From positions 1-34,560 of the forward strand of contig JAPOQU010000123.1 in assembly GCA_026710545.1 (NCBI GenBank): 34,560 bases of DNA, given 5' to 3'. A program made the position numbers and the translations under genes. Shown piece by piece: positions 25,295-33,045 of this stretch. The notes under the pieces were generated by a model. The model searched no databases and was not told the DNA's origin. It worked only from the letters and a program-made list of their open reading frames with translations. The stretch is from Gammaproteobacteria bacterium (GTDB lineage Bacteria > Pseudomonadota > Gammaproteobacteria > Eutrophobiales > Eutrophobiaceae). The stretch's first letter is position 1. The number at the start of each line of letters is the position of its first letter.

Positions 25295-26659
25295 TCAGGA
25301 GCTGAACTCCCTTACTAACGCGCCGATGGATTCCTTGGCGTCCCCGAACAGCATGCGGGTGTTCTCGCCGAAGAACAGCGGGTTGTCGACACCGGCAAAA
25401 CCGGCCGCCATCGAGCGTTTCAGCACGAATACCGTCTTCGCGTAGTCCACGTTGATGATCGGCATGCCGTAGATGGGGCTGTCCTCCATCTCCCTGGCCG
25501 CGGGGTTGACCACGTCGTTGGCGCCGATGACGATGGCAACGTCCATCATCTCCATGCGCGGGTTGATGTCCTCCATCTCGATGAGCAGGTCGTAGGGCAC
25601 GTCCGCTTCCGCCAGCAGCACGTTCATGTGTCCGGGCATGCGGCCGGCCACCGGGTGGATGGCATAGCTGACTTCGGCGCCGTTGTGTTCCAGCAGTTCC
25701 TGCAGTTCCTTGACCACGTGCTGGGCCTGGGCCACGGCCATGCCGTAACCCGGCACGACCACGACGCTGCCGGCTGCCTCGAGTATGTAATAGGCGTCAT
25801 CCGGGGTGATGGGCTTGACTTCGCCTTCCACCTTGGACAGGGCCGTCTTCACCGCGCCGAAGCCGCTGAACAGCACGTTGGCCAGGGAACGGTTCATGGC
25901 CTTGCACATGATGTTGGTGAGGATGATGCCAGTGGCGCCCACCAGGGAACCGGCGACGATCAGGATGTTGTTGTTGATGGCGAAACCCGCGGCGCAGGCG
26001 GCCAGGCCGGAATAGCTGTTCAGCAGGGAAATCACCACGGGCATGTCCGCGCCGCCGATGGGGATCACCGCCATCACCCCGAACACGAATGACAGGGCGA
26101 TGAGGACATACAGCAGTGTGGTATTGGACGGGTCCATGCAGAACATGACGCCGACGACGACGATGGCGGTCAGCAGCAGGCTGTTGAACGTACGCTGCCC
26201 GGTAAAGATGTAGGGACGCCCCGGGATGGTCTCGCTCAGTTTACCGAAGGCGATGAGGCTGCCGGTGAATGTCAGTCCGCCGATGAGGATGGACAGGAAG
26301 ATGGTGACGACGGTGAAGGTCGAAACATCCCCGTAATGCAGCGCGGCCCAGCCCACGAACAGGCTGGCAATACCGCCGAAGCCGTTGAATATGGCCACCA
26401 GTTCGGGCATGGCGGTCATCGCGACCAGGCGCGCCGCGAACGCGCCGATGACGCCGCCGATAATCAGGCCGAGGGCAATCCAGCGAAAGTCGACAATGGA
26501 ATGGTCCAGCAGGGTGACGACGATCGCGAGCAGCATGCCGCATGCGGATACCAGGTTGCCGTTACGCGCGGTGGCGGGCGAACTCAGCATTTTCAGGCCG
26601 AATATGAAGAGGACGGCCGAGGCTACGTACGACAGGTTTATCAGCAGTGCATTACTCAT
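25295..26659 (-). CDS. pntB: NAD(P) transhydrogenase subunit beta
   Basis: This 454-residue subunit has about nine membrane helices in the first 260 residues (domain II) followed by the soluble NADP(H)-binding domain III. Domain III shows the fingerprint VVVPGYGMAVAQAQH and the VIGANDVVNPAAREM segment. With the alpha subunits it couples hydride transfer from NADH to NADP+ to inward proton movement, supplying NADPH. The gene overlaps the stop of pntAB by four bases and is the last of the three-gene operon. Its 3' end faces the MFS transporter gene. Confidence 0.98.
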   Translation of the reverse strand: MSNALLINLSYVASAVLFIFGLKMLSSPATARNGNLVSACGMLLAIVVTLLDHSIVDFRWIALGLIIGGVIGAFAARLVAMTAMPELVAIFNGFGGIASLFVGWAALHYGDVSTFTVVTIFLSILIGGLTFTGSLIAFGKLSETIPGRPYIFTGQRTFNSLLLTAIVVVGVMFCMDPSNTTLLYVLIALSFVFGVMAVIPIGGADMPVVISLLNSYSGLAACAAGFAINNNILIVAGSLVGATGIILTNIMCKAMNRSLANVLFSGFGAVKTALSKVEGEVKPITPDDAYYILEAAGSVVVVPGYGMAVAQAQHVVKELQELLEHNGAEVSYAIHPVAGRMPGHMNVLLAEADVPYDLLIEMEDINPRMEMMDVAIVIGANDVVNPAAREMEDSPIYGMPIINVDYAKTVFVLKRSMAAGFAGVDNPLFFGENTRMLFGDAKESIGALVREFSS

Positions 26660-26946
26660 TGTTCGTCACCTTCCTTCTTCTTGAACATGGACAACATGCG
26701 GTTGGTTACCATGTAACCGCCGACCACGTTGATGGAGGCGAAGGTCACGCCCAGGGTGCCGAGAATTGCGGCCATATCGGCGTTGCCGGCCCCGGCAGAG
26801 GTGAGGGCGCCGACCAGGGTGATGCCGGAGATGGCGTTGGCCCCGGACATCAGCGGCGTGTGCAGTGTAGCGGGTACTTTACTGATCAGCTCAAAGCCCA
26901 GGAATATGGCCAGGACCAGGATGAATGTCAGGTATACGGCTTCCAT
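26656..26946 (-). CDS. pntAB: NAD(P) transhydrogenase subunit alpha, membrane part (alpha2)
   Basis: A 96-residue protein with three membrane helices that corresponds to the C-terminal membrane segment of the single-chain PntA of E. coli. The segment GFELISKVPATLHTPLMSG is characteristic. The split alpha subunit, with separate nucleotide-binding and membrane parts, is known from alphaproteobacteria such as Rhodospirillum and from many environmental gammaproteobacteria. An AAGGAG ribosome-binding site precedes the ATG; pntAA ends 10 bases upstream. Confidence 0.97.
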   Translation of the reverse strand: MEAVYLTFILVLAIFLGFELISKVPATLHTPLMSGANAISGITLVGALTSAGAGNADMAAILGTLGVTFASINVVGGYMVTNRMLSMFKKKEGDEQ

Positions 26947-26956
26947 TGTTAGCTCC

Positions 26957-28090
26957 TTAGCGTTGCAGGTTCTTGATGGTTTCGTTGACGATTGCGCCGC
27001 CGTGGGTAATCAGGCAGCCCTTGATGATCTCGTTCTCCTGGTCGAGGACAAAGGACTTGTTTTCCTTGTCCCAGTATTCGCTCACCATGTTCAGGAGGTT
27101 GGACGAATACATCTGGCTTGCATCCCGGGATACGAAATTGGGCCAGTTACCCTGGCCGATGATGGTGACGCCGTTGACGACGGCTTCCTGCCCGGCGACC
27201 GAGCCTTCCACGTTGCCGCCGGTTTCCGCAGCCATATCGACGATCACGCTGCCGGGCTGCATGGCCTCCACCATGTCATGGGTGACCAGTACCGGCGCCT
27301 TGCGGCCGAACACCTGGGCGGTGGTGATGACGATATCGGACTCGGCGATCGCCGCCTTCTGGCCCTGGCGTTGTATCTCGATCTGTTCCGCGGTCAGCTC
27401 CCTGGCATAACCGTCTTTGGTCTCGCCCGTTTCGCCCAGGTCTATCTCCAGGAATTTCGCGCCGACCGAACGTACCTGTTCGGCGACCACGGGACGGGTG
27501 TCGAAGGCCGTCACCCTGGCGCCGAGACGTTTGGCGGTGGCGATGGCCTGCAATCCGGCCACGCCGGCGCCGATGACGAATACCTTGGCCGGCTTGATGG
27601 TGCCAGCGGGTGTCATCATCATGGGCAGCAGGCGGTCCAGGCTGTTGGCGGCCATCATCACGGCGACGTAGCCGGCCAGGTTGGCCTGGGAACTGAGGGC
27701 ATCCATCTTCTGCGACAAGGTGGTGCGCGGGATCATTTCCATGCTGATGGCGCTGACGCCGTTTTGCGCCAGTGAGTCCACGAGTTCACCCTCGTTAAAG
27801 GGGTCCAGGTAGCTGATATGAATACAGCCCTGTTTCAGTTTGCCGGCGTCGTCCGCTTCAGGTTTGCGGATACGCAGGATAATATCGGATTGCGACAGGA
27901 TATCGTTACGGCCGGAAGCAACCGTGGCGCCGGCATCGGCATACTCGCTGTCGGCAAAGCCGGAACCTTGCCCCAGCCCGGCCTCGACCGTCAGTTCCGC
28001 ACCGAGCTTGACCAGTTTTTTTACCGTATCCGGGATAACGGCTACGCGCTTCTCACCCGGATGAGTCTCCTTAAGAACACCAATTAGCAT
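26957..28090 (-). CDS. pntAA: NAD(P) transhydrogenase subunit alpha, NAD(H)-binding part (alpha1)
   Basis: The 377-residue soluble domain I binds NAD(H). It has the alanine dehydrogenase/PNT N-terminal domain (ETHPGEKRVAVIPDTVKKL), the Rossmann nucleotide motif VFVIGAGVAGLQAIATAKRLGA near residue 170, and the TKDGYAREL segment of the mobile loop. It forms an asymmetric complex with domain III of PntB. A GAGGGG ribosome-binding site lies nine bases before the ATG. It is the first gene of the pnt operon, so the promoter should be in the 352-base gap shared with the divergent luciferase-like gene. Confidence 0.97.
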   Translation of the reverse strand: MLIGVLKETHPGEKRVAVIPDTVKKLVKLGAELTVEAGLGQGSGFADSEYADAGATVASGRNDILSQSDIILRIRKPEADDAGKLKQGCIHISYLDPFNEGELVDSLAQNGVSAISMEMIPRTTLSQKMDALSSQANLAGYVAVMMAANSLDRLLPMMMTPAGTIKPAKVFVIGAGVAGLQAIATAKRLGARVTAFDTRPVVAEQVRSVGAKFLEIDLGETGETKDGYARELTAEQIEIQRQGQKAAIAESDIVITTAQVFGRKAPVLVTHDMVEAMQPGSVIVDMAAETGGNVEGSVAGQEAVVNGVTIIGQGNWPNFVSRDASQMYSSNLLNMVSEYWDKENKSFVLDQENEIIKGCLITHGGAIVNETIKNLQR

Positions 28091-28442
28091 AAAATTGCCC
28101 CTCTGGCAGGTTTGTTAACGTCAGGTATTAAAACGCCGGGTTTCATGCCCTCTGCATCCGGTATCCGGCGCGTTCATGTGGCGTGTGTTGGCAGTCTAAC
28201 GCCGCCATTGCTAAAACGGCGCACATACTAACACAAAGAAAAGTTGAAAACTACCCCGCATCCCCCGTCGTTTCCGCGCGTGATGAGCTACGCAAAGCCA
28301 GGCTCGATATTCTTGCCGGCGCATGCAGGAGCCCGGTAAACCAACGGATCGCTTCCGGCGACACTGTATTACACTGGTTGCCGGGTCAAGCCCGGTACGA
28401 CGAACGGGGGACAAGCCCGGAATGACGGGGTAGAATACCCGG
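28091..28442. other. Divergent intergenic region, pnt promoter side plus interspersed repeat
   Basis: I find no convincing gene in these 352 bases. The left part must carry the pnt promoter. The right end (about 28379-28431) has GCCGGGTCAAGCCCGG and GGACAAGCCCGGAATGACGGGG, short interspersed-repeat sequence of the same style as that after serS. A -35/-10 pair for the downstream oxidoreductase is not evident. Confidence 0.6.
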
Positions 28443-29483
28443 ATGAAACTCGGTCTTGTCATCGGTTACTCGAAGAGTGAATTCAACCTGCCCATGGCGG
28501 AGATCCTGGAGGCGGAACGGCTCGGTTTCGACTCCGTCTGGACGTCCGAGGCCTACGGTTCCGATGCGTTGACGCCGGCTGCCTGGATACTGGCCAGGAC
28601 CACAAGAATCAAGGCAGGCACCGCCATCATGCAGGTTCCCGCCCGTACCCCGACCTCTACCGCCATGAGCGCCATGACCTTGCAGAGCCTGTCCGGCGGG
28701 CGCTTCATCCTCGGTCTGGGTCCTTCCGGTCCCCAGGTGGTGGAGGGCTGGTACGGGACGACCTACGCCAGGCCCCTGACGCGCATGCGGGAATACATCG
28801 ACGTCATCCGCCAGGTCATTGCCCGGGAGGCGCCGGTGCAGTACGACGGTTACCATTACCAGTTGCCTTACCGGGGTGAGGACAGCACCGGCCTGGGGAA
28901 ACCCCTGAAGAGCATCCTGCACGGCGACCCCGCCATGAAACTCTACACCGCGGCCATTACCGCCGGCGGAGTCAAACTCGCTGCCGAACTGGCCGACGGA
29001 TTTTTCCCGGTGTGGATGAACCCGGACCGGTATGACCTGTTCGCCCCGGCTATCCAGACCGGACTTGCCGCGGCAGGCAACGGCAGGAGTGAGGAAAACT
29101 TCGACGTAGCGCCCTTTGTGCGTGTCCGTATGGGGGATGACCTGGAAGCATGCCGCATGCCGGTCAAACAGGAACTGGCCCTTTACATCGGCGGCATGGG
29201 CGCTAGGGACAAGAACTTTTACAACGATTACGCCAGGCAACTGGGCTACGAAGAAGACGCGGTAAAAATCCAGGAATTATTCATCTCCGGCAGAAAACCG
29301 GAGGCGGTCGCCGCGGTGCCCGATGCACTGGTGGACGACGTCGCCCTGGTGGGCCCGCCCGGCCGCATCAGGGACTACCTGACGCGCTGGAAAGCGGCCG
29401 GGGAAAAAGGGCACGTTGGTTCCTTCCTTGCCTCCGGCGCGTCGATTAAAGCGCTGCACCTGCTGGCGGAGGAGTTATTGTGA
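28443..29483 (+). CDS. Luciferase-like (LLM) flavin/F420-dependent oxidoreductase
   Basis: A 346-residue single-domain TIM-barrel protein of the bacterial luciferase superfamily. The N-terminal strand MKLGLVIGYS, the segment LGFDSVWTSEAYGSDA, and the SGGRFILGLGPSGPQVVEGWYG region near residue 90 are typical of LLM class F420-dependent oxidoreductases such as F420-dependent methylene-tetrahydromethanopterin reductase-like proteins. Many members in gammaproteobacteria may use FMN or have unknown cofactor use. The reaction and substrate cannot be inferred. The start ATG follows interspersed-repeat sequence and has no clear ribosome-binding site. It is a single gene, divergent from pntAA; hicA starts 59 bases after it from its own promoter. 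Confidence 0.9.
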   Translation: MKLGLVIGYSKSEFNLPMAEILEAERLGFDSVWTSEAYGSDALTPAAWILARTTRIKAGTAIMQVPARTPTSTAMSAMTLQSLSGGRFILGLGPSGPQVVEGWYGTTYARPLTRMREYIDVIRQVIAREAPVQYDGYHYQLPYRGEDSTGLGKPLKSILHGDPAMKLYTAAITAGGVKLAAELADGFFPVWMNPDRYDLFAPAIQTGLAAAGNGRSEENFDVAPFVRVRMGDDLEACRMPVKQELALYIGGMGARDKNFYNDYARQLGYEEDAVKIQELFISGRKPEAVAAVPDALVDDVALVGPPGRIRDYLTRWKAAGEKGHVGSFLASGASIKALHLLAEELL

Positions 29484-29508
29484 GCGGTTGTCCAGTTTAC
29501 AGTGATTG

Positions 29509-29536
29509 TTGACAAGTACACAAATATGTGTACTAT
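29509..29536 (+). promoter_or_regulatory. hicAB promoter with internal palindromic operator
   Basis: TTGACA at 29509-29514 and TACTAT at 29531-29536 are separated by 16 bases, a good sigma-70 promoter. The spacer holds the inverted repeat AGTACACA-AATA-TGTGTACT (29515-29534), which overlaps the -10 box. That is the place where the DNA-binding antitoxin HicB would block transcription. The predicted transcription start falls at about the hicA ATG. Confidence 0.75.
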
Positions 29537-29542
29537 AACCGG

Positions 29543-29713
29543 ATGAAAAGGAGAGAATTGGAAAAGGCACTTTCCAAACTGGGCTGGTATTTTCTGAGAC
29601 ATGGAGGAAATCACGATGTCTGGACTGATGGAGAAGGGCAGGAAGCAATTCCCCGGCATAGGGAAATTAATGAAATACTGGCCAAATCTATTTTGAAAAG
29701 GGCAACAAAATGA
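29543..29713 (+). CDS. hicA: HicA-family mRNA interferase toxin
   Basis: The 56-residue protein has the double-stranded-RNA-binding-like HicA fold: the N-terminal helix (KRRELEKALSKLGW), a beta strand, and the RHGGNHDVW segment with the catalytic histidine. HicA toxins cut mRNA, often in the ribosome-bound state, and arrest growth when free of HicB. I chose the ATG at 29543; a GTG at 29528 would start inside the operator palindrome. No ribosome-binding site is visible, and the promoter suggests a transcript beginning close to the start codon, so translation may be leaderless. Its stop overlaps the hicB start by four bases (ATGA). GC content is clearly lower than the flanking housekeeping genes, suggesting transfer. 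Confidence 0.93.
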   Translation: MKRRELEKALSKLGWYFLRHGGNHDVWTDGEGQEAIPRHREINEILAKSILKRATK

Positions 29714-30129
29714 AATTTCAGGGCAAGGCGTTTAAAAGTGGTAAATTCTGGTTGGCGGAAATCCCGTTCCTTGAGTTGATGACTCAGGGTCGAACGAAAA
29801 AGGAACTGCTACTGATGGTCCAAGACCTGTTTATTACCCTGGCCGATAAAAAAGGATTTGAGGTATATGTTAATTGCTCCAAAGATGGAACTCTTGAAAT
29901 CGGCTCTAATGATAATAAAGTAATGGTAGGCTTGCTGCTTAAACGCCAGAGGCAGTCAAACAACTTGACTGTTCAAGAAGTAGCTGAGCGTCTGGGTTCG
30001 TCATCCAAGAACGCTTATGCCCGCTATGAACAGGGTAAAACTCTGCCCAGCATAGATAAACTTCAGGAACTGTTAAAGGCTACCGGATCAGTTTCCGATT
30101 TGGTTATTTCACAAGCCAGGTTCGCATAA
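29710..30129 (+). CDS. hicB: HicB-family antitoxin with Xre-type helix-turn-helix
   Basis: This 139-residue antitoxin has an N-terminal partial RNase-H-like HicB domain (residues 1-70, with FWLAEIPFLELMTQGRTKKE) that masks HicA. Its C-terminal Xre helix-turn-helix domain (about residues 78-135: LTVQEVAERLGSSSKNAYAR, then PSIDKLQELLKATG) binds DNA. Many HicB proteins have ribbon-helix-helix domains instead, so this is the helix-turn-helix subclass. It presumably binds the palindrome at 29515-29534 and represses the operon. It is translationally coupled to hicA through the ATGA overlap. A strong hairpin follows 5 bases after the stop. Confidence 0.93.
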   Translation: MKFQGKAFKSGKFWLAEIPFLELMTQGRTKKELLLMVQDLFITLADKKGFEVYVNCSKDGTLEIGSNDNKVMVGLLLKRQRQSNNLTVQEVAERLGSSSKNAYARYEQGKTLPSIDKLQELLKATGSVSDLVISQARFA

Positions 30130-30134
30130 CAGAA

Positions 30135-30164
30135 CCGGCCGATGCGTCAGGACGCACCGGCCGG
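30135..30164. terminator. Strong hairpin between convergent hicB and the BI-1-like gene
   Basis: CCGGCCGATGCGTC at 30135-30148 pairs with GACGCACCGGCCGG at 30151-30164, with one mismatch and a two-base gap. It lies between two convergent genes and likely stops transcription from both sides, although no T-tract follows, so efficiency is uncertain. Confidence 0.6.
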
Positions 30165-30179
30165 ATTGAAGGAAAGGGC

Positions 30180-30851
30180 TTACCGTTCCTGGCCGGCGAA
30201 CATGGCCAGGATATGCAGCAGGCTGGTGAACAGGTTATAGATGGCGACGTACAGGGTTATCGTGGCCATGATGTAGTTGGTTTCGCCGCCGTGGATCATC
30301 TCGCTGGTCTGGTACAGAATCAGGCCGGACATCAACAGGATGAAGATGGCCGATACCGCCAGCGCCATGAACGGCATGCTGAAGATGGCCGCACAGATAC
30401 CCAACAGGAATGCGACCAGTATCCCGACCATGAGGAACCCGCCCATGAAACTGAAGTCCTTGCGGGTGGTCAGGGCATAGCCGGACAGCCCGAGAAAGAT
30501 GACGCCGGTGCCGCCCAAGGCCAGCATGACCAGTTGTCCGCCGTTGGAGAAAAACTGCACGTAAGCATTAATGAATGGCCCCAGGGTCAAACCCATGAAA
30601 CCGGTCAGGCCGAATATCGCGGCCAGACCCCAGATGCTGTTCCTCAAGGCGGAGGTCAGGTAGAGTAGGCCGAAATAACCGCCCAGGGTGATCAGCAGAC
30701 CCATGTGGGGCAGGTTCATGGCGATGGAGACACCCGCCATCAACGCGCTGAACAGCAGGGTCATGGACAGCAGGATATAGGTGTTGCGTATCAGCTTGTT
30801 CGTGGCCAGCACTGAAGGGGCCGGACGAGCGACTGCATACTGTTGGTTCAT
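30180..30851 (-). CDS. Bax inhibitor-1/YccA-family membrane protein
   Basis: A 223-residue protein with seven predicted membrane helices and the family C-terminal signature (NYIMATITLYVAIYNLFTSLLHIL). It resembles bacterial YccA/YbhL proteins, which interact with the FtsH protease or act as pH-sensitive calcium leak channels; the precise role in this organism is unknown. A GGAGGT ribosome-binding site lies before the ATG at 30851. It is a single minus-strand gene, convergent with hicB. Confidence 0.94.
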   Translation of the reverse strand: MNQQYAVARPAPSVLATNKLIRNTYILLSMTLLFSALMAGVSIAMNLPHMGLLITLGGYFGLLYLTSALRNSIWGLAAIFGLTGFMGLTLGPFINAYVQFFSNGGQLVMLALGGTGVIFLGLSGYALTTRKDFSFMGGFLMVGILVAFLLGICAAIFSMPFMALAVSAIFILLMSGLILYQTSEMIHGGETNYIMATITLYVAIYNLFTSLLHILAMFAGQER

Positions 30852-31178
30852 TTCAAACCTCCGATAGTTAACAGGATACTCCGGTATATATTATGGGTAA
30901 CGGCGTTGCTTTTCAAGACATAGCGTTTAAAATATGGCGCCTCCTACTGACAAGAATAGCGCAGAAATTTGAAAATTCAATGACAACAGCGCTCCGGGCA
31001 TGCTGGTTGCTATACTATGACGATGGGGACGGAATGACAGGGGTCAGTGTAAAAACTCAGGCACATAGTAAAACGCAGGCTAAGGTGGTGGCTTATATTC
31101 ACCTGTTTCATACAGGTCGATATCTTGCGAGTTTTTACACTGACCCCAAATATCGATAAAGGATCGACTACTCAAAAC
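30852..31178. other. Intergenic region with REP-like inverted pair
   Basis: No convincing gene is seen between the BI-1-like start and the tRNA-Ser duplicate. The left part should hold the BI-1 promoter. GGGGTCAGTGTAAAAACTC at 31040-31058 is the exact reverse complement of 31129-31147, separated by 70 bases. The right end (31154-31178) is the first copy of the tRNA upstream sequence. Confidence 0.6.
31040..31147. repeat. Inverted-repeat element (REPIN/MITE-like), 108 bases
   Basis: Two 19-base arms, GGGGTCAGTGTAAAAACTC (31040-31058) and its exact complement (31129-31147), enclose 70 bases that include the smaller hairpin ACCTG-TTTCATA-CAGGT. Paired REP sequences of this layout are mobilised by REP-associated transposases; none is visible here. 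Confidence 0.8.
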
Positions 31179-31200
31179 GGAGAGGTGGCAGAGCGGTTGA
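31154..31200 (+). repeat. Direct repeat: duplicate of the tRNA-Ser upstream sequence and 5' end
   Basis: These 47 bases match 31309-31355 with only a few differences (all between the leader and the acceptor start). The last 22 bases (31179-31200, GGAGAGGTGGCAGAGCGGTTGA) are identical to the first 22 bases of the intact tRNA-Ser. The copy ends in the D-arm and then changes into an array of hairpins. It is a truncated tRNA gene with a full copy of the leader. Confidence 0.9.
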
Positions 31201-31291
31201 CAAATTTGTCTGGAACAAATTTGGACAGCGAAGCTGGCCCCGAAGGGGTGACCTACAGGGAAGTAGGTCACAGTGCACCGGTCGCCGGTGC
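31201..31291 (+). ncRNA. Array of five small hairpins following the truncated tRNA-Ser copy
   Basis: Five stem-loops lie head to tail. They are: CAAATTTGT/ACAAATTTG (31201-31223, loop of five), CAGC/GCTG (31226-31236), CCCC/GGGG (31238-31248, GAA loop), TGACCTAC/GTAGGTCA (31249-31270, loop AGGGAA) and GCACCGG/CCGGTGC (31275-31291, loop TCG). There is no good coding potential. Because the sequence directly follows a tRNA 5' half and its leader, it could be co-transcribed with tRNA-Ser and folded as a structured RNA, or it may be an interspersed palindromic repeat that landed in a duplicated tRNA. That it is a functional RNA is inference. Confidence 0.4.
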
Positions 31292-31333
31292 GTATGAACT
31301 TGCTGTACCGATAAAGGATCGACTACTCGAATC

Positions 31334-31424
31334 GGAGAGGTGGCAGAGCGGTTGAATGCACCGGTCTTGAAAACCGGCAAGGGTTGATAGCCCTTCGTGG
31401 GTTCGAATCCCACCCTCTCCGCCA
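31334..31424 (+). tRNA. tRNA-Ser (anticodon UGA)
   Basis: The gene folds as a complete class II tRNA. The acceptor stem is GGAGAGG/CCTCTCC, followed by discriminator G and an encoded CCA. The anticodon stem CCGGT/ACCGG holds the loop CTTGAAA, giving anticodon TGA. A long variable arm (AAGGGTTGATAGCCCTT region) is as expected for serine, and the T-arm is GTGGG-TTCGAAT-CCCAC. It decodes UCA and related serine codons. The upstream 25 bases and the first 22 bases occur once more 155 bases upstream. Confidence 0.97.
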
Positions 31425-31493
31425 TAGGTGTTCAGAATTTACTGGTAAAATGAAAAATGCCAGTAGATTTATTAAATATCAAAGGGTTACGCT

Positions 31494-32447
31494 ATGAGAG
31501 ACCAGCCAAGGGTCCCAGTCTCGGTAGCGAATCCATTACCCAATAATGGCAGTGAAATTCAGGTCAATTTTTGCCGGATGCCGGACTGTGACAATTATGG
31601 GATTCATGCCGTTACCTCACGTATAAAACCCGGTCCATCAGCGGACCGTGATCCGCACTACAAGGTGGCAAGCACCAACAAGGGTCGCGTTTCTGCTCTG
31701 GTGTGCAAGTGCTGTAACGAGAAACCGCCTATCAAGTCCAACAAGGGTATTGCTGAGGAACTGGCGAGGATAAGTGACTCATTGTTGGGTTCTGATCGGG
31801 GTTGTACCAGAAAAAACTGTAAAAATCACGGTAAATCAACTGAGGAACATCCTAAGTCCTATCACAAGTTGGGGTATGACAGTAGAACCGGTCGACCGCT
31901 ACGCGGATGCAAGACTTGCGGCGGACGATTTCTCGTCGGCATGGAACCCCCACGTATCCACCCGCAAAACCAACACTTAGCCTCAGCTGTCTTCAGTCGG
32001 GTGGTGAACAAGGCGCCGGTGCGGCGCACTCTGCAAGGCGCGGGCATGGCCGGTAAGCCACAAATCTATTACGACATCATCCGGTTCATTCGGCGGCGTT
32101 GTAATCACTTGGTCGGTGGTCTGGAGCGAGGCATGCTGCGCGGAAAAGTGCCGCTACCGGCAAACCTGCACCTGGTCACAGACCTGCAGCAATACCAGTT
32201 GAACTGGACGGACAGGCTGGACAAGAGGAACCCGATGTTCTCGGCAGTCTGTACAGTGGACAAGGACAGCCGTTATATCTTCGGTCTGCACGCCAACTAC
32301 GATCCCGATGTTGACTCCTTTGCCATTGCCAAGGAGTCGGCGGACAGGAATGACCTTGAGCAGCCTGAAGCGTTTCGCCGCCATGCCCGGCTTTGGTTAC
32401 CGGGCGACGAATTGAAGGGCGGGCGCGCCGCCGGCGAGCGTAGATGA
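31494..32447 (+). CDS. Double zinc-ribbon protein, possibly transposase-related
   Basis: I do not recognise this 317-residue protein with certainty. It has two successive zinc-binding modules. The first is C27-x4-C32 with C71/C73/C74, in FCRMPDCDNYG and VCKCCNE. The second is C104-x4-C109 with C139-x2-C142, in GCTRKNCKNHG and GCKTCGGRF. The CPxCxNYG-type ribbon followed by a basic helical region and an acidic segment (LHLVTDLQQYQLNW) is the layout of several DDE transposases, so a transposase-like origin is my best guess. The sequence after about residue 300 (GGRAAGERR) is low-complexity and may be out of its original frame. A weak AAAGGG site precedes the ATG at 31494. It begins 69 bases after tRNA-Ser, where integrated elements commonly lie, and ends next to a headless protease gene. 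Confidence 0.6.
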   Translation: MRDQPRVPVSVANPLPNNGSEIQVNFCRMPDCDNYGIHAVTSRIKPGPSADRDPHYKVASTNKGRVSALVCKCCNEKPPIKSNKGIAEELARISDSLLGSDRGCTRKNCKNHGKSTEEHPKSYHKLGYDSRTGRPLRGCKTCGGRFLVGMEPPRIHPQNQHLASAVFSRVVNKAPVRRTLQGAGMAGKPQIYYDIIRFIRRRCNHLVGGLERGMLRGKVPLPANLHLVTDLQQYQLNWTDRLDKRNPMFSAVCTVDKDSRYIFGLHANYDPDVDSFAIAKESADRNDLEQPEAFRRHARLWLPGDELKGGRAAGERR

Positions 32448-32457
32448 AGGCTTCTTC

Positions 32458-33045
32458 GTGAGCGCCGGTCATGTTCTTGATTCCAGCGGAGGCCCAGTCG
32501 CGTACTGGACTGCAAGCGTTAACGACAACATAGAAATGTATACGTTGGACCAAAATGCCGACCTTGCTGTGGGCAAACTAAAGGACGCCCGGGGCGTAGT
32601 CTCCGGCAAGTCGTATCCCTCCTTCGCCAAACATGCTGATATGGATGTCCCGCTCGGAAAATCCATGTGTGTGGCCGGGTATCCGTTGAACGATGTACGG
32701 CCCGGCCTGGATAAAGACAATGAAACGGTGATCCCTTCCTCTCAAACCTTCCGCGAAGCCGCGCCCTATTTTATGGAGGGCATCTTCTCAAGGGCCGTTC
32801 GTTCCCCTGTGACTCTTCGGGGTACTACAGTCAGAGTTGTACATCTGGCAGACCTCACAGCCTATGGACTGGGAGGGCAAAGCGGAGGGCCAGTGTTTGA
32901 TAAAGATGCTATAATTTATGGTACGGTGATACGCCGAAGTTATGGAAGCGAGGGGTTTCCGGGGGCTACGGCCGCTTATTGGCCCACCCTATGTAACCTG
33001 TTAGACCATGTGGGAGTAAAATATGAGTCTCAACGAAAATCTTAA
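32458..33045 (+). CDS. Trypsin-like serine peptidase domain, N-terminally truncated
   Basis: Counting from the GTG at 32458, the frame gives 195 residues with all three parts of a chymotrypsin-fold catalytic triad: H5 in SAGHV, D35 in NADLAVGKL and S142 in GGQSGGPVFD. A complete protease should have a further 30-60 residues (the first beta strands) before the catalytic histidine. Here the frame is open upstream only to a stop at 32413, adding roughly VDEGFF just before SAGHV. The protein is therefore headless: either a deletion joined it to the preceding zinc-ribbon gene, or a frameshift separates it from an upstream part. A weak GAAGG site stands before the GTG. Its end overlaps the next gene by 23 bases, pointing to coupled expression. 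Activity is doubtful because of the truncation. Confidence 0.75.
   Translation: MSAGHVLDSSGGPVAYWTASVNDNIEMYTLDQNADLAVGKLKDARGVVSGKSYPSFAKHADMDVPLGKSMCVAGYPLNDVRPGLDKDNETVIPSSQTFREAAPYFMEGIFSRAVRSPVTLRGTTVRVVHLADLTAYGLGGQSGGPVFDKDAIIYGTVIRRSYGSEGFPGATAAYWPTLCNLLDHVGVKYESQRKS

Noticed and set aside
31179..31260. A second complete tRNA gene
   Set aside because: Only the first 22 bases match tRNA-Ser; the anticodon arm, T-arm and acceptor 3' strand are absent.
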